Source: Craterostigma plantagineum
Lineage: Eukaryota > Streptophyta > Magnoliopsida > Lamiales > Linderniaceae
Assembly: GCA_027422505.1 (NCBI GenBank)
Contig: JAPQWV010000310.1
Span: forward strand, 496,001-560,000
DNA: 64,000 nucleotides
Direction of reading: 5' to 3'
A program made the position numbers and the translations under genes. Under the pieces are notes generated by a model. The model was not told the DNA's origin, did not search any database, and saw nothing but the letters and a program-made list of their open reading frames with translations. Each line of letters opens with the position of its first letter. Positions within the stretch are counted from its first letter, which is position 1. Below, piece by piece: positions 1-11,914 of the stretch.

Positions 1-759
1 ACCGAACTGCGTCTAGCCATCGAGAGCAGGCTCGGAGGTTCGATCAAGGTCATACCGGCATGACAATCTAGCCTGGAAGCCCGGGGAGCCAGACAAAGTG
101 TTGCGACGTCCATCCGAGGTGCATTCACGTATACCGAAGGTATATTTCGAACCCTACTGATTTGATTTTACGAAAAATACCAAACGACATCGGAATGATT
201 CGAAAGACCCCTCGTTGCGATCGCCGGGAAGTGTAGAATCAATCTGGAAAATTTGGTATTGATTGGAAATCATTTCGGTTGTCAAACTTTCGAAAGACGG
301 CAGACTGCCGCTTTAGTCGAATTGACATTTTCGAACCACTGATTTGATTTTGTGAAAAATACCAAACGACATCGGAATGATTCGAAAGACCCCTTGTTAC
401 GATCGTTGGGAAGTGTAGAATCAATCTGGAAAATTTGGTATCGATCGGAAATCGTTTCGGTCGCCAAATAGTCGAAACACTGTCGGTTGCCGCTTTGTTC
501 GAACTAGTTTGGAACGAAATTAGTAATTAGACTAAATTTGTAATAAATTCGAATTTAGGAAATTCTAAATAGACGTGGTCTCCTGAGGCTCAGGACAGTA
601 TCTTGAGCCCTCGGGAGAAGCCGAAGGGCGCTAGGTCGAATTTAGATGTTGAAAATCGAAAATTCGGCACCCTACGCCGCTCGGTTCAAAACGCGCTTCC
701 GCTAACGCCACGTTGAGCTGTTCGGGGGCCGGCGTCGATTAATCGGGCCTACCCCAACA
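1..759 (+). mobile_element. 3' part of the 5' LTR, Ty1/copia element
   Basis: This segment aligns base for base, with several percent difference, to 7365-8117, the end of the 3' LTR of the same element. It ends in CCCCAACA directly before a primer binding site, as a 5' LTR should. The 3' LTR is about 2.4 kb, so roughly 1.6 kb of this LTR lies outside the window and its 5' target duplication cannot be seen. Confidence 0.9.
149..505 (+). repeat. 184-bp tandem duplication inside the copia LTR
   Basis: Two diverged direct copies start at 149 and 333, each opening with GAACC..ACTGATTTGATTTT and running through an ATCGGAATGATTCGAAAGAC block and AATCTGGAAAATTTGGTAT. The same duplication is present in the 3' LTR at about 7508-7860, so it predates insertion of this element. 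It produces paralogous short ORFs on the minus strand that are not genes. Confidence 0.85.
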
Positions 760-760
760 G

Positions 761-771
761 TGGTATCAGAG
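761..771 (+). other. Primer binding site of the copia element
   Basis: TGGTATCAGAG lies one base after the LTR end. It is complementary to the 3' end of plant initiator methionine tRNA, the usual minus-strand primer of plant copia and gypsy elements. Confidence 0.9.
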
Positions 772-1857
772 ATACGGCTCATGCATGGTTCGACCGAAGG
801 CCTCGAAAGCCGATGTGGCGAACGAACGATCGACGTAGTTTGGAGACTATCGTCGCTCGTGACGTTGGTCGGGCACCCGGCGTCAAAATTATGTGTTGCA
901 TGTTTATGTGGGACATTTACGCGGGCTTAGGTTCTAACCGGGTTATTTGTTTAAGGGTCGTCTGCTGCCCCCCGGTATGTACATGGATTACGGGTTGTTC
1001 GGGAAATAATTTCCCCCGTGTTGTATTTTATCGCTTTATTAGATAAGTTAGATAAAATGGCGGCCGTTCGCGCAAGGCGAGATTGGAGGGTTCGACGACC
1101 CGCGTGACGACGAGTCGACGTTTGGAGATCAAAGACCCGGTCGTTTTACGACCCATGTAATAGGACCAGTTTAGAAATAGCCCGCGCATTTGTCCATTTA
1201 AATTGCTTTCCTAGGGTTAGGAATTTAATTAACGCATTTATGTGCTCGTACTTAATTTTTATTTGCTATGAGAATACAAACTCCCATAAAATACTAAGTG
1301 AGTAAAGGGATTGGATGCCCTGTCTTCTATCAAACTCGGGTTAAGTTATTACGAAACCTAAATGCAAGGTTTGGTTTCGGGTATGCCGGCACCTTGCATT
1401 TGTTTTCGTTTCGATTTGCTCGTGTGCGTTAGCGCCTCTCGCCAAGACCACACTGTGCTGTAAAACATACGGTTCAAGTGTGCGGTTTTGAGCAAAGTTG
1501 ATAGGTCGCACTTAGACAGTCATACCGCCTTGTTCCGGATTTACCGGCGGGGGTCCCTGACTGAGACAAAGATAGTTGAGACATTCGACGAGGTCAGATT
1601 CGTGCGGAGCACGACTTCGTGGGCCGCTGCAAACCAATAAAACGACAGAGGTTGAGGTTTGCATCCGCCCACGGGGACATCAACTCCACTATCAAAGTTA
1701 TCAACGAAACTTCCAAAACATCCAGTGGGAGAAAATGGTGTTTATGAAAAGATAGTGGGAGTCAAACGGAATAAAAGTCCTTGTTCGTGTTTGATGATCT
1801 ATACAATCGACATAATTTGCCATTTATTTTCTGCAGCTTTTTCTCTCAGTGTTAATA
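772..1857 (+). other. Untranslated leader of the copia element
   Basis: About 1.1 kb between the primer binding site and the gag start. No coding frame is convincing; the 77- and 78-codon frames here do not resemble a known family. It ends in a pyrimidine-rich stretch just before the gag ATG. Confidence 0.6.
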
Positions 1858-4800
1858 ATGTCTACCGCTCTAAACATACTACTCAAGGAAAATAGGTTGA
1901 CTGGGTCAAACTATTCAGACTGGCTTCGCAACCTGAGGATTTTCCTTCAGATTGAGAACCTAGTGTATATCCTTGACTCCGAGTTGCCGCCGGCCCCAGG
2001 GGCGCGGGCAACCGAGCAGGCTCGTGCCGCTTATGACAAGCGACTGCGCGACGAGCAGCTCGTAAAGGCACATGTCCTCGGATCGATGAGTAACACGCTG
2101 CAGCGTAGTCATGAGGGTATGGCTGACGCTCGAGCGATGGTTCAGCATCTGAAAGAACTTTACGGTGAGACGTCTAGGACAGCTCGCTATGCGGCTTCGT
2201 CGCAGCTCTTCCGATCGAGGATGTCTGAGGGTGAGAACGTTGGCGAACATGTTATGAACATGATCACCATGATCGAGAGATTGGAGACTCTCAATTTCCG
2301 ATTTGATCGGGAATTACAAAACGATCTCATCTTGTAGTCTCTGCCTCCGTCCTTCAATGCGTTCATAGTGAACTATCATCTGAACGGCATGACGCTGGCG
2401 CTTCCTGATCTGATGAATCAGTTAGCAACGGCGCAAGGTCAGATGAAGAGGGCAAAGCAGACTGCACTTGTCGCCACCTCTTCGAAGCCCCAGAAAGGCA
2501 AAAAGAAGAAGGGCAACAAGCTCAAGCCAACAGGGAAGATTTCTAAGAAGAACAAATCTTCTGGGAAATCGAAGCAGACCGGTGTAAAGCCGACGGATAG
2601 GTGTCTGCATTGCGGTGCGCTGGGCTACTGGAAGCGGGACTGTCCGAAGCTCAAGGGTGAGCAGGCTGCGTCAGGTAAGGAACTTAATGTTTTAGAAACA
2701 GTTTGTTCATCATCTGTATACTCTACTTCCTGGATATTGGATTCGGGAGCTAGTACTCACATTTGTGTGTCCACGCAGGGTCTGGGACCAAGTAGAGCGC
2801 TTGGGGAGCGGGAGATCGAGGTTAGAGTGGGAAGCGGGGATAGTCTCTCGGCAAGCCACGTCGGATCAAGATCTCTTGTTTTGTTATCTGGGCATGTGTT
2901 GCGTTTGTACGATTGTCTTGTACTCCCGAGGGGTTTTAAGAACATCGTCTCCATTCCTGTTTTGAGCAGGAATGGTTATGTATTTAACTTTAATAAAAAT
3001 ACATGCCACATTATGTATCGAAACAAAAATGTTGGCAACGCGACACTGTTTAATGGTTTGTACTATTTAAACACCCAGAACGACGTATCTGTGAATACTG
3101 TCACAAACAAACGAAAGTCAGGAATAAATGCGAGGTACCCGTCTTCGATTAGGGCATAATGGAGAACGCAAGATCCATGAGTTAGAGAAAAACGGGATTT
3201 TGAAACCGTTGGGATCAGATCCCTATCCGACTTGTGAGTCGTGCCTCCCAGGTAAAATGACCCGATCACCCTTCACCGGGACATTTAATAGAGCCACGGA
3301 AATTCTCGATTTGATTCACACGGATGTTTGCGGGCCATTCAATGTGAAGGCTCGGGGTGACTTCCACTATTTTATTACCTTCACGGATGATCACAGTCGT
3401 TACGGACTTGTGTATCTGATGAGGTATAAAGCTGATGCACTTGAAAGGTTCAAGGAGTATAAGGTTTTGGTGGAAAAACAAACGTCGAAACTCATTAAAG
3501 CCATTCGATCGGATCGAGGAGGCGAGTACATGAGTATCGAGTTTGACCAGTTCTTGAAGGAGAATGGTATATTATCACATATGACTCCGCCCGGCACGCC
3601 ACAATTGAATGGCGTGGCCGAACGTAGAAACCGAACTTTATTAGATATGGTTCGTTCTATGTTAAGCTATACAGATTTGCCGATGTCATTATGGGGATAC
3701 GCGCTTTTGACAGCGGCTTATACCATAAACCGGTGTCCCTCGAAGTCTGTTAACGGCATTCCGTATGAGATATGGACTATGTGAAAAAGTTGAAGGCAGA
3801 CAAATTGGAGTCTAGGTCTCTGAAAGGTCGTTTCATAGGTTACCCTGAAAACTCAATGGGGTACCTATTCTACTTTCACGATGATCAGAGGATCGTTGTG
3901 GGCCTACACGCACATTTTCTCGAGGAAGAGTTCATTCGAGATTGTGGCGTTGGCCGAGAGGTCACTCTCGAGGAGCAGTCGACCGAAACGCCCTCACAGG
4001 ATTTGGAATTGGATGGTCCGAGTGAAGCAGTCTTGCGACGATCTGAAAGGGTGCCACGCAAGCGGTATGGCATGTCACACGTTGAACACGATTATGTTGC
4101 GACTAGGGTACTTCTAAGAGAAGATCCCGCTACTTTCGATCAAGCTATATCCGATGTTGACTCAACGAGATGGATTGAAGCTATGCGGACTGAGATAGAC
4201 TCAATGTACTCAAACAAAGTATGGACTCTTGTAGACCTACCGAGCAGTTTTAGACCAATTGGTTGTAAATGGATATACAAGAGAAAGATTGGATCTGATG
4301 GACAAGTTGAGACATACAAGGCCAGGTTGGTTGCCAAGGGCTATAACCAAAAGGAGGGAGTCGACTATGAGGAGACTTTCTCGCCTGTAGCCATGATCAA
4401 GTCTATCCGCATAATGCTCGCAATAGCTGCGCACTAATTATGAGATTTGGCAGATGGACGTCAAAACGGCGTTCCATAATGGATTCCTCAAGGAGGAGAT
4501 TTATATGGAGCAGCCAAAAGGTTTTGAGTCGCATGCAGATGCTCACAAAGTGTGCAAACTGAATCGGTCCATTTAAGGACTGCAACAGGCCTCTCGTAGT
4601 TGGAACCTACGTTTCGATGAAGCAGTTCGGAACTTCGGATTCGAGAAAAACGTAGACGAGCCATGTGTCTACAGAAAGAGTAGTGGGAGTATGGTGTCGT
4701 TCCTTGTATTGTACGTGGATGATATCCTTTTGATAGGAAACGACATCGGGATGCTCTCGTCGGTGAAAGCATGGCTTTCAACCGAATTCTCCATGAAAGA

Positions 4801-5682
4801 TCTGGGAGAAGCGACGTATATACTTGGTATTCGCTTGTTCAGGGATCGAGCGAACAGAACGATCGGCTTATCTCAGGCCCTTTACTTAGAGAAAATCCTG
4901 AAAAAATTCAGAATGGATGACTCTAAGAGAGGGTTCTTACCTATGCGACATGGGATCCATTTGTCGAAATCAATGTCACCTCAAAGTGAGGAAGACCGAC
5001 GAAGGATGAGCGGGATACCCTATGCGTCTGCAGTGGGTATTCTGATGTACGCGATGTTGTGCACACGACCAGACATTGCTTACGCTGTGAGCGTGGTTAG
5101 TCGGTTTCAGGCAAACCCAGGTGAAGGACACTGGACAGCCGTTAAGAATATCTTTAAGTACCTTAGACGGACTAAAGACTTAACGCTCGTCTATGGAGGA
5201 GCGTAGAAGGTTATACTGATTCGGACTTCCAGTCGGACGTGGACGACCGAAAATTTACTTTAGGTTTTGTATTCGTGCTCAATAGTGGGGCAGTGTTTTG
5301 GAGAAGCTCCAAGCAAAGCACGACTGCCGATTCCACGTGTGAGGCAGAATACATAGCAGCCTCAGAGGCAGCTAAAGAAGCTGTTTTGGTGAAAAAGTTC
5401 TTGGAGGAACTTACTGTGGTACCAGTTGCGGACAGACCGCTTACACTTTGGTGCGATAATAGCGGTGCAGTCGCACAGGCAAAGGAACCACGATCTCATA
5501 GCAAGTCCAAACATATTGAGAGAAAATATCACGTACTACGTGAGTTCGTCAGGATGGTCGCCGTGCAGAAAATCGCCGCCGCGGAAAACGTGGCGGACCC
5601 ACTTACGAAGCCCTTGTCCCAGGCAGTTATGGAACAGCATCTGGACAAGATGGGCCTACGATACCATTGTGACTGGCATTAG
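1858..5682 (+). pseudogene. Ty1/copia gag-pol, inactivated
   Basis: The likely start is the ATG at 1858 (protein begins MSTALNILL); an upstream GTG at 1849 is in frame but unlikely. Domain order is Gag (UBN2-like), zinc knuckle CX2CX4HX4C near 2608-2645 (CLHCGALGYWKRDC), aspartic protease LDSGAST near 2737, integrase with core near 3310-3640, reverse transcriptase with YVDD near 4712, and RNase H ending at 5682. Integrase before RT is the copia order. Lesions seen: a TAG replacing a Gln codon at 2335; a frameshift near 3140-3150; a deletion with frameshift near 3775, missing the usual stretch after YEIWT; a 2-bp loss near 4434; a TAA replacing the Tyr of RSIYGL near 4574; and a frameshift near 5206. 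The element cannot make its own polyprotein. The clade is not assigned. Confidence 0.9.
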
Positions 5683-5702
5683 GTGCAGCACATGGCATTC
5701 GA

Positions 5703-5717
5703 GTGCAAGTGGGAGGC
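5703..5717 (+). other. Polypurine tract of the copia element
   Basis: GTGCAAGTGGGAGGC lies directly before the TGTTAGGG that opens the 3' LTR. An AAGTGGGAG tract abutting the LTR is the usual plus-strand primer in plant copia elements. Confidence 0.8.
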
Positions 5718-8117
5718 TGTTAGGGAGTATGCCCTCGGAATGCCATACGAGGACTAGGAATAGTATAGGGCGCACAATGATGTATTGGTCGATAGACAGT
5801 TTTATTGTATATACTGTTAAAATAAAGTAGTGAATATTATTTTCATTATAATAAAGGCATTATTATTTATTTATCAAATTTAAAGTCTGCTTGGCATCTG
5901 GCGGTGCGATAAATAAATAACACCCAAATGTTTGAGTTGGACGTCTGATTCTCGTGGGGACGAGGGAGGAGACACCGGACGGTCCTTATCTCAGCATTAA
6001 ATAAAAAGTCCGTAAGTCTAAGGATTCTAGGTGGGTGACTAGATATCCGAATATGACTTATTCATTGACGACCACATAGTATTGGTAGTGTCACCGATTA
6101 CCTGAGAGGTTGTGGGTCGTGATGGAGATATCGGTGATCGGAGAGATCGCGTATTCGGACATTCGGCACGTATTTGTCTTGATCACTGACGGATTTGCTT
6201 TCGCGATTTCGGTTTGTCGCTAGTTGGCTAGGTCCGCAAGTGTTCGGAAATGGGACACGGGCCAGCGACGAAACGCAACTGACTTTACGGAGGTGATTGC
6301 CGGGCTTTGCCTGCTATTGGGATTCACTGCCTATATTCGTATAGGTTAACGTCCTATGAGGTAATTGGAGAACGACGATTGTAAAGCCTTCGGCCGAAGC
6401 TTGGAAAGCTCGCTCGTATTAGATACGGAGCGGAGTTTAAATAATCGGTTGGGTCTCGATTATAACATAGTGTTAGGTTAGTGAGTTTGACATTTACATG
6501 GCTCTCACCTAACCGGGATGCAAGTGAAAGGCGTAAGAGTTATTTAAATGTATACACTATAGTCGGTTCGCCCGAATTTCGATTAGATCAAAATTCGTTC
6601 TCAACTGGGATCTGTCCGGTACCGCGGGATTGGCTAGGCGAATACCGGGACTCGCGGATTCCTCCCGTGCCAGTTGAGACGGACCTAGAGAGTCGCGCTT
6701 AAAAATGGTAATGAACTTGAACGAAAACGGCGGGCTTTTCTCTGGAACCTAACGGATGGGATTCGTTGAGGTAGTGGCATAGTTGACACGAGGTGTCGAT
6801 AATTTAGTTAAATTCCGATGACGGTCACGGGAATAATTAGGACTTGAGATTGTCTTAAGTGCTTAATTAATTAACTAAATGAGGCTCAATTGTAAATAAA
6901 ATAATTAGATTGGATTTAATTATTTTATTACTCAAAATTGAGGGACTAAATTGAGAATTTAAAAACCTAAAGGGCCTACATGGAATTACTTGAAATTTTG
7001 CATGATCTTGGACATGTGAAGAATTCCATGGCATGCCACATAAGTTGAGGTGGCATATGACTCATTCTTTGAGTCAAGACAAGTGTCTCACTTAAATATA
7101 TAATAAACTAACCTTGGTGGATTTATACTACAAGGAAAACAAGACACCTCATAAGCTTAGGTGTAAACAAATAAAAATACATGCATAAATGAGAACAAGG
7201 TAAGGTGAGATGCTAAGGTTCTAAGCAATTATACTTGGTACTTTGCTTTCAACTTGCCACAACTCTTAATAATAAAAGGCTAGAGAATAAGAAAAGAGTG
7301 TACTTGGTCAATTTAAGTCACATCATTAAAGCCACGGGATCGTTTGACGAAGCCCGACGCCCGAACCGAACTGCGTCTAGCCTTGGGAGCAGGCTCGGAG
7401 ATTCGATCAAGGTCATACCGGAGTGACAATCTAGCCCGGAAGCCCCTGGAGCCAGACGAAGTGTTGCGACGTCCATCCGAGGTGCATTCACGTATACCGA
7501 AGGTATATTTCGAACCCTACTGATTTGATTTTACGAGAAATAGGAAACGACATCGGAATGATTCGAAAGACCCCTCGTTGCGATCGCCGTGAAGTGTAGA
7601 ATCAATCTGGAAAATTTGGTATTGATTGGAAATCATTTCGGTTGTCAAACCGTCGAAAGACGGCGCCGCTTTAGTCGAATTGACAATTTCGAACCACTGA
7701 TTTGATTTTGTGAAAAATACAAAACGACATCGGAATGATTCGGAAGACCCCTCCTTACGATCGTTGGGAAGTGTAGAATCAATCTGGAAAATTTGGTATT
7801 GATTGGAAATCGTTTCTGTCGCCAAATAGTCGAAACACTGTCGGTTGCCGCTTTGTTCGAACTAGTTTGGAAGGAAATTATTAATTAGACTAAATTTGTA
7901 ATAAATTTGAATTTAGGAAATTCGAATTAGACGTGGTCTCCTGAGGCTCAGGGCAGTATCTCGAGCCCTCGAGAGAAGCCGAAGGGCGATAGGTCGAATT
8001 TAGATGTTGAAAATCGAAAATTCGGCACCCTACGCCGCTCGGTTCAAAACGCGCTTCCGCTATCGCCACGTTGAGCTGTTCGGGGGCCGGCGTCGATTAA
8101 TCGGGCCTACCCCAACA
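5718..8117 (+). mobile_element. 3' LTR of the copia element (2.4 kb)
   Basis: It opens TGTTAGGGAGTATGCCCTC after the polypurine tract and closes CCCAACA, giving the TG..CA ends and a short imperfect terminal inverted repeat. An A/T-rich TATA-like stretch lies near 7096-7110. Related LTR relics occur at 33222-34392 and, inverted, at 37740-38300. The block around 6480-6710 (CTCTCACC.., GGTACC.., GACCTAGAGAGTCG) is the clearest shared segment. The base after the LTR begins TACCT, the candidate target duplication, but its partner lies outside the window. Confidence 0.9.
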
Positions 8118-9289
8118 TACCTCACACGGGTTCACTCAATTCATCAAGTGTATAGGGTAGCATATGATGAGTCGCTCGATTCGTGCATTAGTCCAGCCCC
8201 TACCAGAAACTTGCAAGCTAATCGTATCTTTACTATTCAAAGTGACAAGTATAAATCTGGGGGTCTTTTCGGGGGAAACGGGTCGAAAGATCATAAAGCG
8301 ACACGCATATGAACACTTAACCTTAGAGCTAGGACACGTAATCAAAAATTATTAAAGAACACAACATGATCAAACAGACAGTCACACGTCCCAACATAAG
8401 ACTCGACGTTCTCGCTTCGAAATCCTAGACTTTTCTGCTCGACCCTCTCAACTCAGTTCCCTTTCATTTTCTGCCCTTTCACCTTAGTTACGCTCTACTT
8501 TTGTGCACTGCGCTTATTCCCTAAAAACATCAAGGTTCGGCTTTTGTCGCAAAGAATACATCGTCACAGCGAATGCCGTGTACCTAGGAATACTTATTAC
8601 CGAGACCTATATCTTGCCAAAGGGTTATGGGCAGGCTTATGCAAGGGATCAGGTCATTTCAGAAAACGGTCAAGTAAGGCACGAGTCATTTCATGAATAG
8701 CAGAGAAGAACATCAAATCAAACACTGAAATGGTAACTCTCAAGTTCGACTTCTGCTCTATTCTAATCAACTCAGGCTCATAAAATCTCTGGAGGTTTAT
8801 TCGGTTCAGTGACTTCTATAACATACGAGGTAAGCAACGAATAGGCTCAGGCTCAACGTGGCTAACTAATGGGGTTCGTCATGGTTAAGAAAATTTGGCC
8901 CTGGACTTGATTACTAATGCCCTCATCACTTTCATACTCATGTACCAAAACAGTTTCAACACGCATCAGACAGGCAAGTTCCAGCGAGATATAGACTAGG
9001 CACGTCACACAACCAAGAAAAATGAGCATAAGCTCGTCAGGTTCAATTCTCACACGAAATAGGGTTATGTGTACGGATCTCTCAAAACAGTGCTATATCT
9101 ATTCAGGCAGACAAGATTCAATCAGTCATGCATATCCTGATTGCTCACAGAATTTCATAAAATGCAGTCCAACTCGAGATAAGTGCAAACAATCATGCCT
9201 GATTCAGTAATTCATGCCTTTCCAGCGAACTCAACGACTCACGAAAACGTCATAAAAATTTAAAAATTTTCACGTATGTTTTCCAACTA
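8118..9289 (-). other. Probable 3' region or LTR of the Athila-like element
   Basis: No coding frame looks real. The stretch lies downstream, on the minus strand, of the env-like ORF and of a purine-rich tract, where an Athila-type element would have its 3' LTR. It is cut at 8118 by the copia element. I could not fix the LTR boundary. Confidence 0.4.
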
Positions 9290-9306
9290 AATTCCCCTCC
9301 CCACAC
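9290..9306 (-). other. Candidate polypurine tract of the Athila-like element
   Basis: On the minus strand this reads TTAAGTGTGGGGAGGGGAAT across and just beyond the interval. It lies about 290 bp after the env-like stop codon. A TTAAGTxTGGGG tract near the 3' end is typical of Athila-type elements; the exact LTR start is uncertain. Confidence 0.55.
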
Positions 9307-9589
9307 TTAAGTCAGACGTTGTCCCCAACGTAAAAAGGATAGAAGGGAAGGAAAAAGAGTTTAAAAGAACGGACTCCCCTGACGTGGTCGTGACGTAGTT
9401 GTTTAGTTTGTGCGTGAAGGTCATGTTGTAATCCATTATGTGTATCCTGGCGCTAGCTAGAGAGCAATAGACACGAAAGAGAGTAGTCATAAGATTAACT
9501 AAAAACATAGTTATAAGCGCAATGTCATAAATGAAACACACGCGACTACGCAAGCAAACGCAATGTCATAAAGGTAAAAGAAGAAATCC

Positions 9590-10939
9590 CTACGGAGGTG
9601 GCGGCGGTGGCTGTGGTGATGGTGGCCTCGGGCGCAGGAAAGCCATCGACTGCTGGGAATACTTGAGCACTGTGTCCATGGCTTGAAGGGCCTGGTTATA
9701 GCGCTCTAATTCTGCGTCGTACCGGCGGTGGGCTTCTTCGTTCTGGTGCTCGTACTCCTCCTGTCGGCGCCGAGTCTCTTCGTTGAATCGCCGGATCTCG
9801 TCGTCCCTCTGCAGTGATTCGGCGTTCATGCGCATCATGTCCTGGCGCAGTGCTTCAAGGTCCGCCGTTGAAGCGTACGGGGCGACGCCAGATGATTCGC
9901 CCTGATGGTAGACAGAGGAATAGGAGGGCCCTGCAGTCGTCGTGTCTGTCTCCACTGGGTGGGGGCCCTCGAGGTAGAGCTGGTCGTCGGGGACGGCTCC
10001 GTGGTCGGTCTGGCCGTTATACATCTCGTGCCAGATATACACCTTGTTGGCGCAAGTCCAGGTGGGCGCCTTCACGAGCATCTTCATCTTCACAAGCATC
10101 TCCTCGTTCACTGGGTGACGCCCGCCTACTATCTCCATCTCGGGTGCATTCGCTGGCCAGTAGCGTAATCCCCGGACGACCTTGGTGATGATTGCGCCTA
10201 CGACAATCTTCCAATTGCGTCTTGCTTCCGCCTGAGAACTGAAGGTGTGGGCCACCGCCATCCCTAGATGGACATGTTCGCCTCGCTGCAGCTTGGCCAG
10301 GTAAAATAGATCGCGAAGGGTGACCGCGCCGTGCGAGTCGCCCCTCGGTGTCAGTGAGGTCGTCAGGAGGCGGTGGATGTAGCGCAATCCTGGGCTCCTT
10401 AGCTCGGATGCCTTCGACGTCTTCGCGTTGTATGCCGGCTCGCCGGGTCGAGCGATGTCAGCCCAGCAACCCTGTCGTCCACCCGGTTGATCAAAGTACG
10501 TCGCGTATGGCCGGTGTGGGTAGGGCTGTGGTAGTCCAAGTGCATGGCACAGGTTGTCGGGCCTCACTATCTGATCTTCACTGAATGCCCGGAATCTGAT
10601 CTTGTTGTCGCCGTATTCGTCGTAGGAAAACGTGGCAAGGAACTCCAAAGTGAGTTCCTTGTACGCCGGTTCGTCGATGCCAAAGAACGTCCCCCAGCCG
10701 CTGAGTGATAGGTAATGGCCGACTTGCTGGTCGATGCTGTACTTCGTCAGTGTGTCGTGATCGATCTGATCCATGGAGATGAACTCCATGGCCTTCAGCT
10801 TGTTGTACCGGGCCTTCTGAGTCTCGTCGGTGAACTGGCCCATGGCTTCTAGCATTGTCGGCGGGGGCCTGCGTCGCCTTTGGCCAACTGCCGAAAGCGA
10901 GGCGGGGTCACGCGAGGCTGAAGAGCGGCTTTTACCCAT
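9590..10939 (-). CDS. Athila-type env-like protein (ATHILA ORF-1 family), 449 aa
   Basis: An intact ORF with an ATG start (MGKSRSSAS). Residues about 45-290 match my memory of the ATHILA ORF-1 family: a GWGTFFGIDEPAYKELTLEFL block near 81-101, then SPGLRYIHRLL near 182-192 and RGDSHGAVTLRDLFYL near 199-214. Residues about 357-430 are rich in Glu, Arg and Gln with heptad spacing and are probably coiled coil. The last ten residues are almost all Pro. I see no signal peptide and no clear membrane segment, so the env-like label is positional: in Athila elements this ORF follows pol. On the same strand the pol end lies at 22031, now separated by a gypsy insertion. It lacks the stops and frameshifts of its pol partner. 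The function of the family is unknown. Confidence 0.78.
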   Translation of the reverse strand: MGKSRSSASRDPASLSAVGQRRRRPPPTMLEAMGQFTDETQKARYNKLKAMEFISMDQIDHDTLTKYSIDQQVGHYLSLSGWGTFFGIDEPAYKELTLEFLATFSYDEYGDNKIRFRAFSEDQIVRPDNLCHALGLPQPYPHRPYATYFDQPGGRQGCWADIARPGEPAYNAKTSKASELRSPGLRYIHRLLTTSLTPRGDSHGAVTLRDLFYLAKLQRGEHVHLGMAVAHTFSSQAEARRNWKIVVGAIITKVVRGLRYWPANAPEMEIVGGRHPVNEEMLVKMKMLVKAPTWTCANKVYIWHEMYNGQTDHGAVPDDQLYLEGPHPVETDTTTAGPSYSSVYHQGESSGVAPYASTADLEALRQDMMRMNAESLQRDDEIRRFNEETRRRQEEYEHQNEEAHRRYDAELERYNQALQAMDTVLKYSQQSMAFLRPRPPSPQPPPPPP

Positions 10940-11914
10940 CGTACCTGTAGGAAAGATGTAAGTTCAAGGGTAATGTAGCAATGAAATTCGAAGCAGCGTG
11001 ACTCGACCAAAATAGCGATGAGGTAATAACTTGCATATGCAATAACTCCTGAAAACTCAAGGTGGCATTTTATCGAATAGATAACGTGTAGATGAAGATA
11101 TGCATAGCAAGTTCCAAATCAGGGCGATCAACGTACCCCAAAATTTCATACGATAAAATCCATACTAAAACTCAAAACGAACCCACATCATCAGATACAA
11201 ATTTCGATAATGCTATTCAGATAGCCCCAAATTAAAGGTAGGGTTCGTCTTTCCCAAAATTCAAAGTTAATGAACCAAATAAACAAATTAAACATTCCCA
11301 AGCCACATAACATCATAAAAGGGTACGATTATCAGCAAATTATACCCAATTTCGAAAATCCCCAAATTCGAAAATTAGGGTTCTTCGTTGAACGTCAAAA
11401 TTAACCCTTAATATCACGTAATTAGGCATGCTCAAAGTGTTCCTAGCATGTATCTATCAATAAAGGGGCAAGAGAACCAACAATTAAGACCATTCAAAGA
11501 TCCCCAATTTCGAAAATTAGGGTTCGTCAAAGAATCGAACAATTGCAATTCAAAGTAACGAATTAAGCATTCCGATAGTACTTATATCATGCAATAAGCA
11601 AATAGAAGCATGTCAACACCAAAGATTAACAATTTCGATGAGAATTGCAAATTTAGAACGAACTAGGGCGATAAAATTTCCATACATTGAATTTTTAACG
11701 AAATTGAAGGGGGTTGGGGTTAGTTTAGTGGGTGTCGCCGGAGTGGATGGTGGCGTTCGGCGGCGGTGATAGGCGGATGATGATGATTTGTGGGTGGTGG
11801 GTGATGTGAAGAAGGTGGGGGGACGAGAAGGACAGAGAGAGAGAGAGAGAGAGATGGAGAAGAAAGGGAAAAAAAGAATTTTTAACTTAAAACCGTTGAG
11901 GTCACGGCTGTGAC
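10940..11914 (-). other. Athila-like pol/env-like spacer, left part, with candidate splice acceptor
   Basis: A/T-rich sequence upstream of the env-like ORF on the minus strand, with no convincing coding frame. It ends in TCTTTCCTACAG/GTACGATG: a pyrimidine tract, a CAG and then the start codon five bases on (acceptor AG at 10945-10946). This fits expression of the env-like ORF from a spliced mRNA. A (GA)n run lies near 11836-11854. AATTTCGAAAATTAGGGTTC recurs at about 11380 and 11506. The far end is a half unit, GTCACGGCTGTGAC, of the palindrome array that continues at 21604. Confidence 0.5.

Noticed and set aside
761..773. tRNA gene near TGGTATCAGAG sequences (also 19081-19093)
   Set aside because: These are primer binding sites complementary to a tRNA 3' end; no cloverleaf is present.
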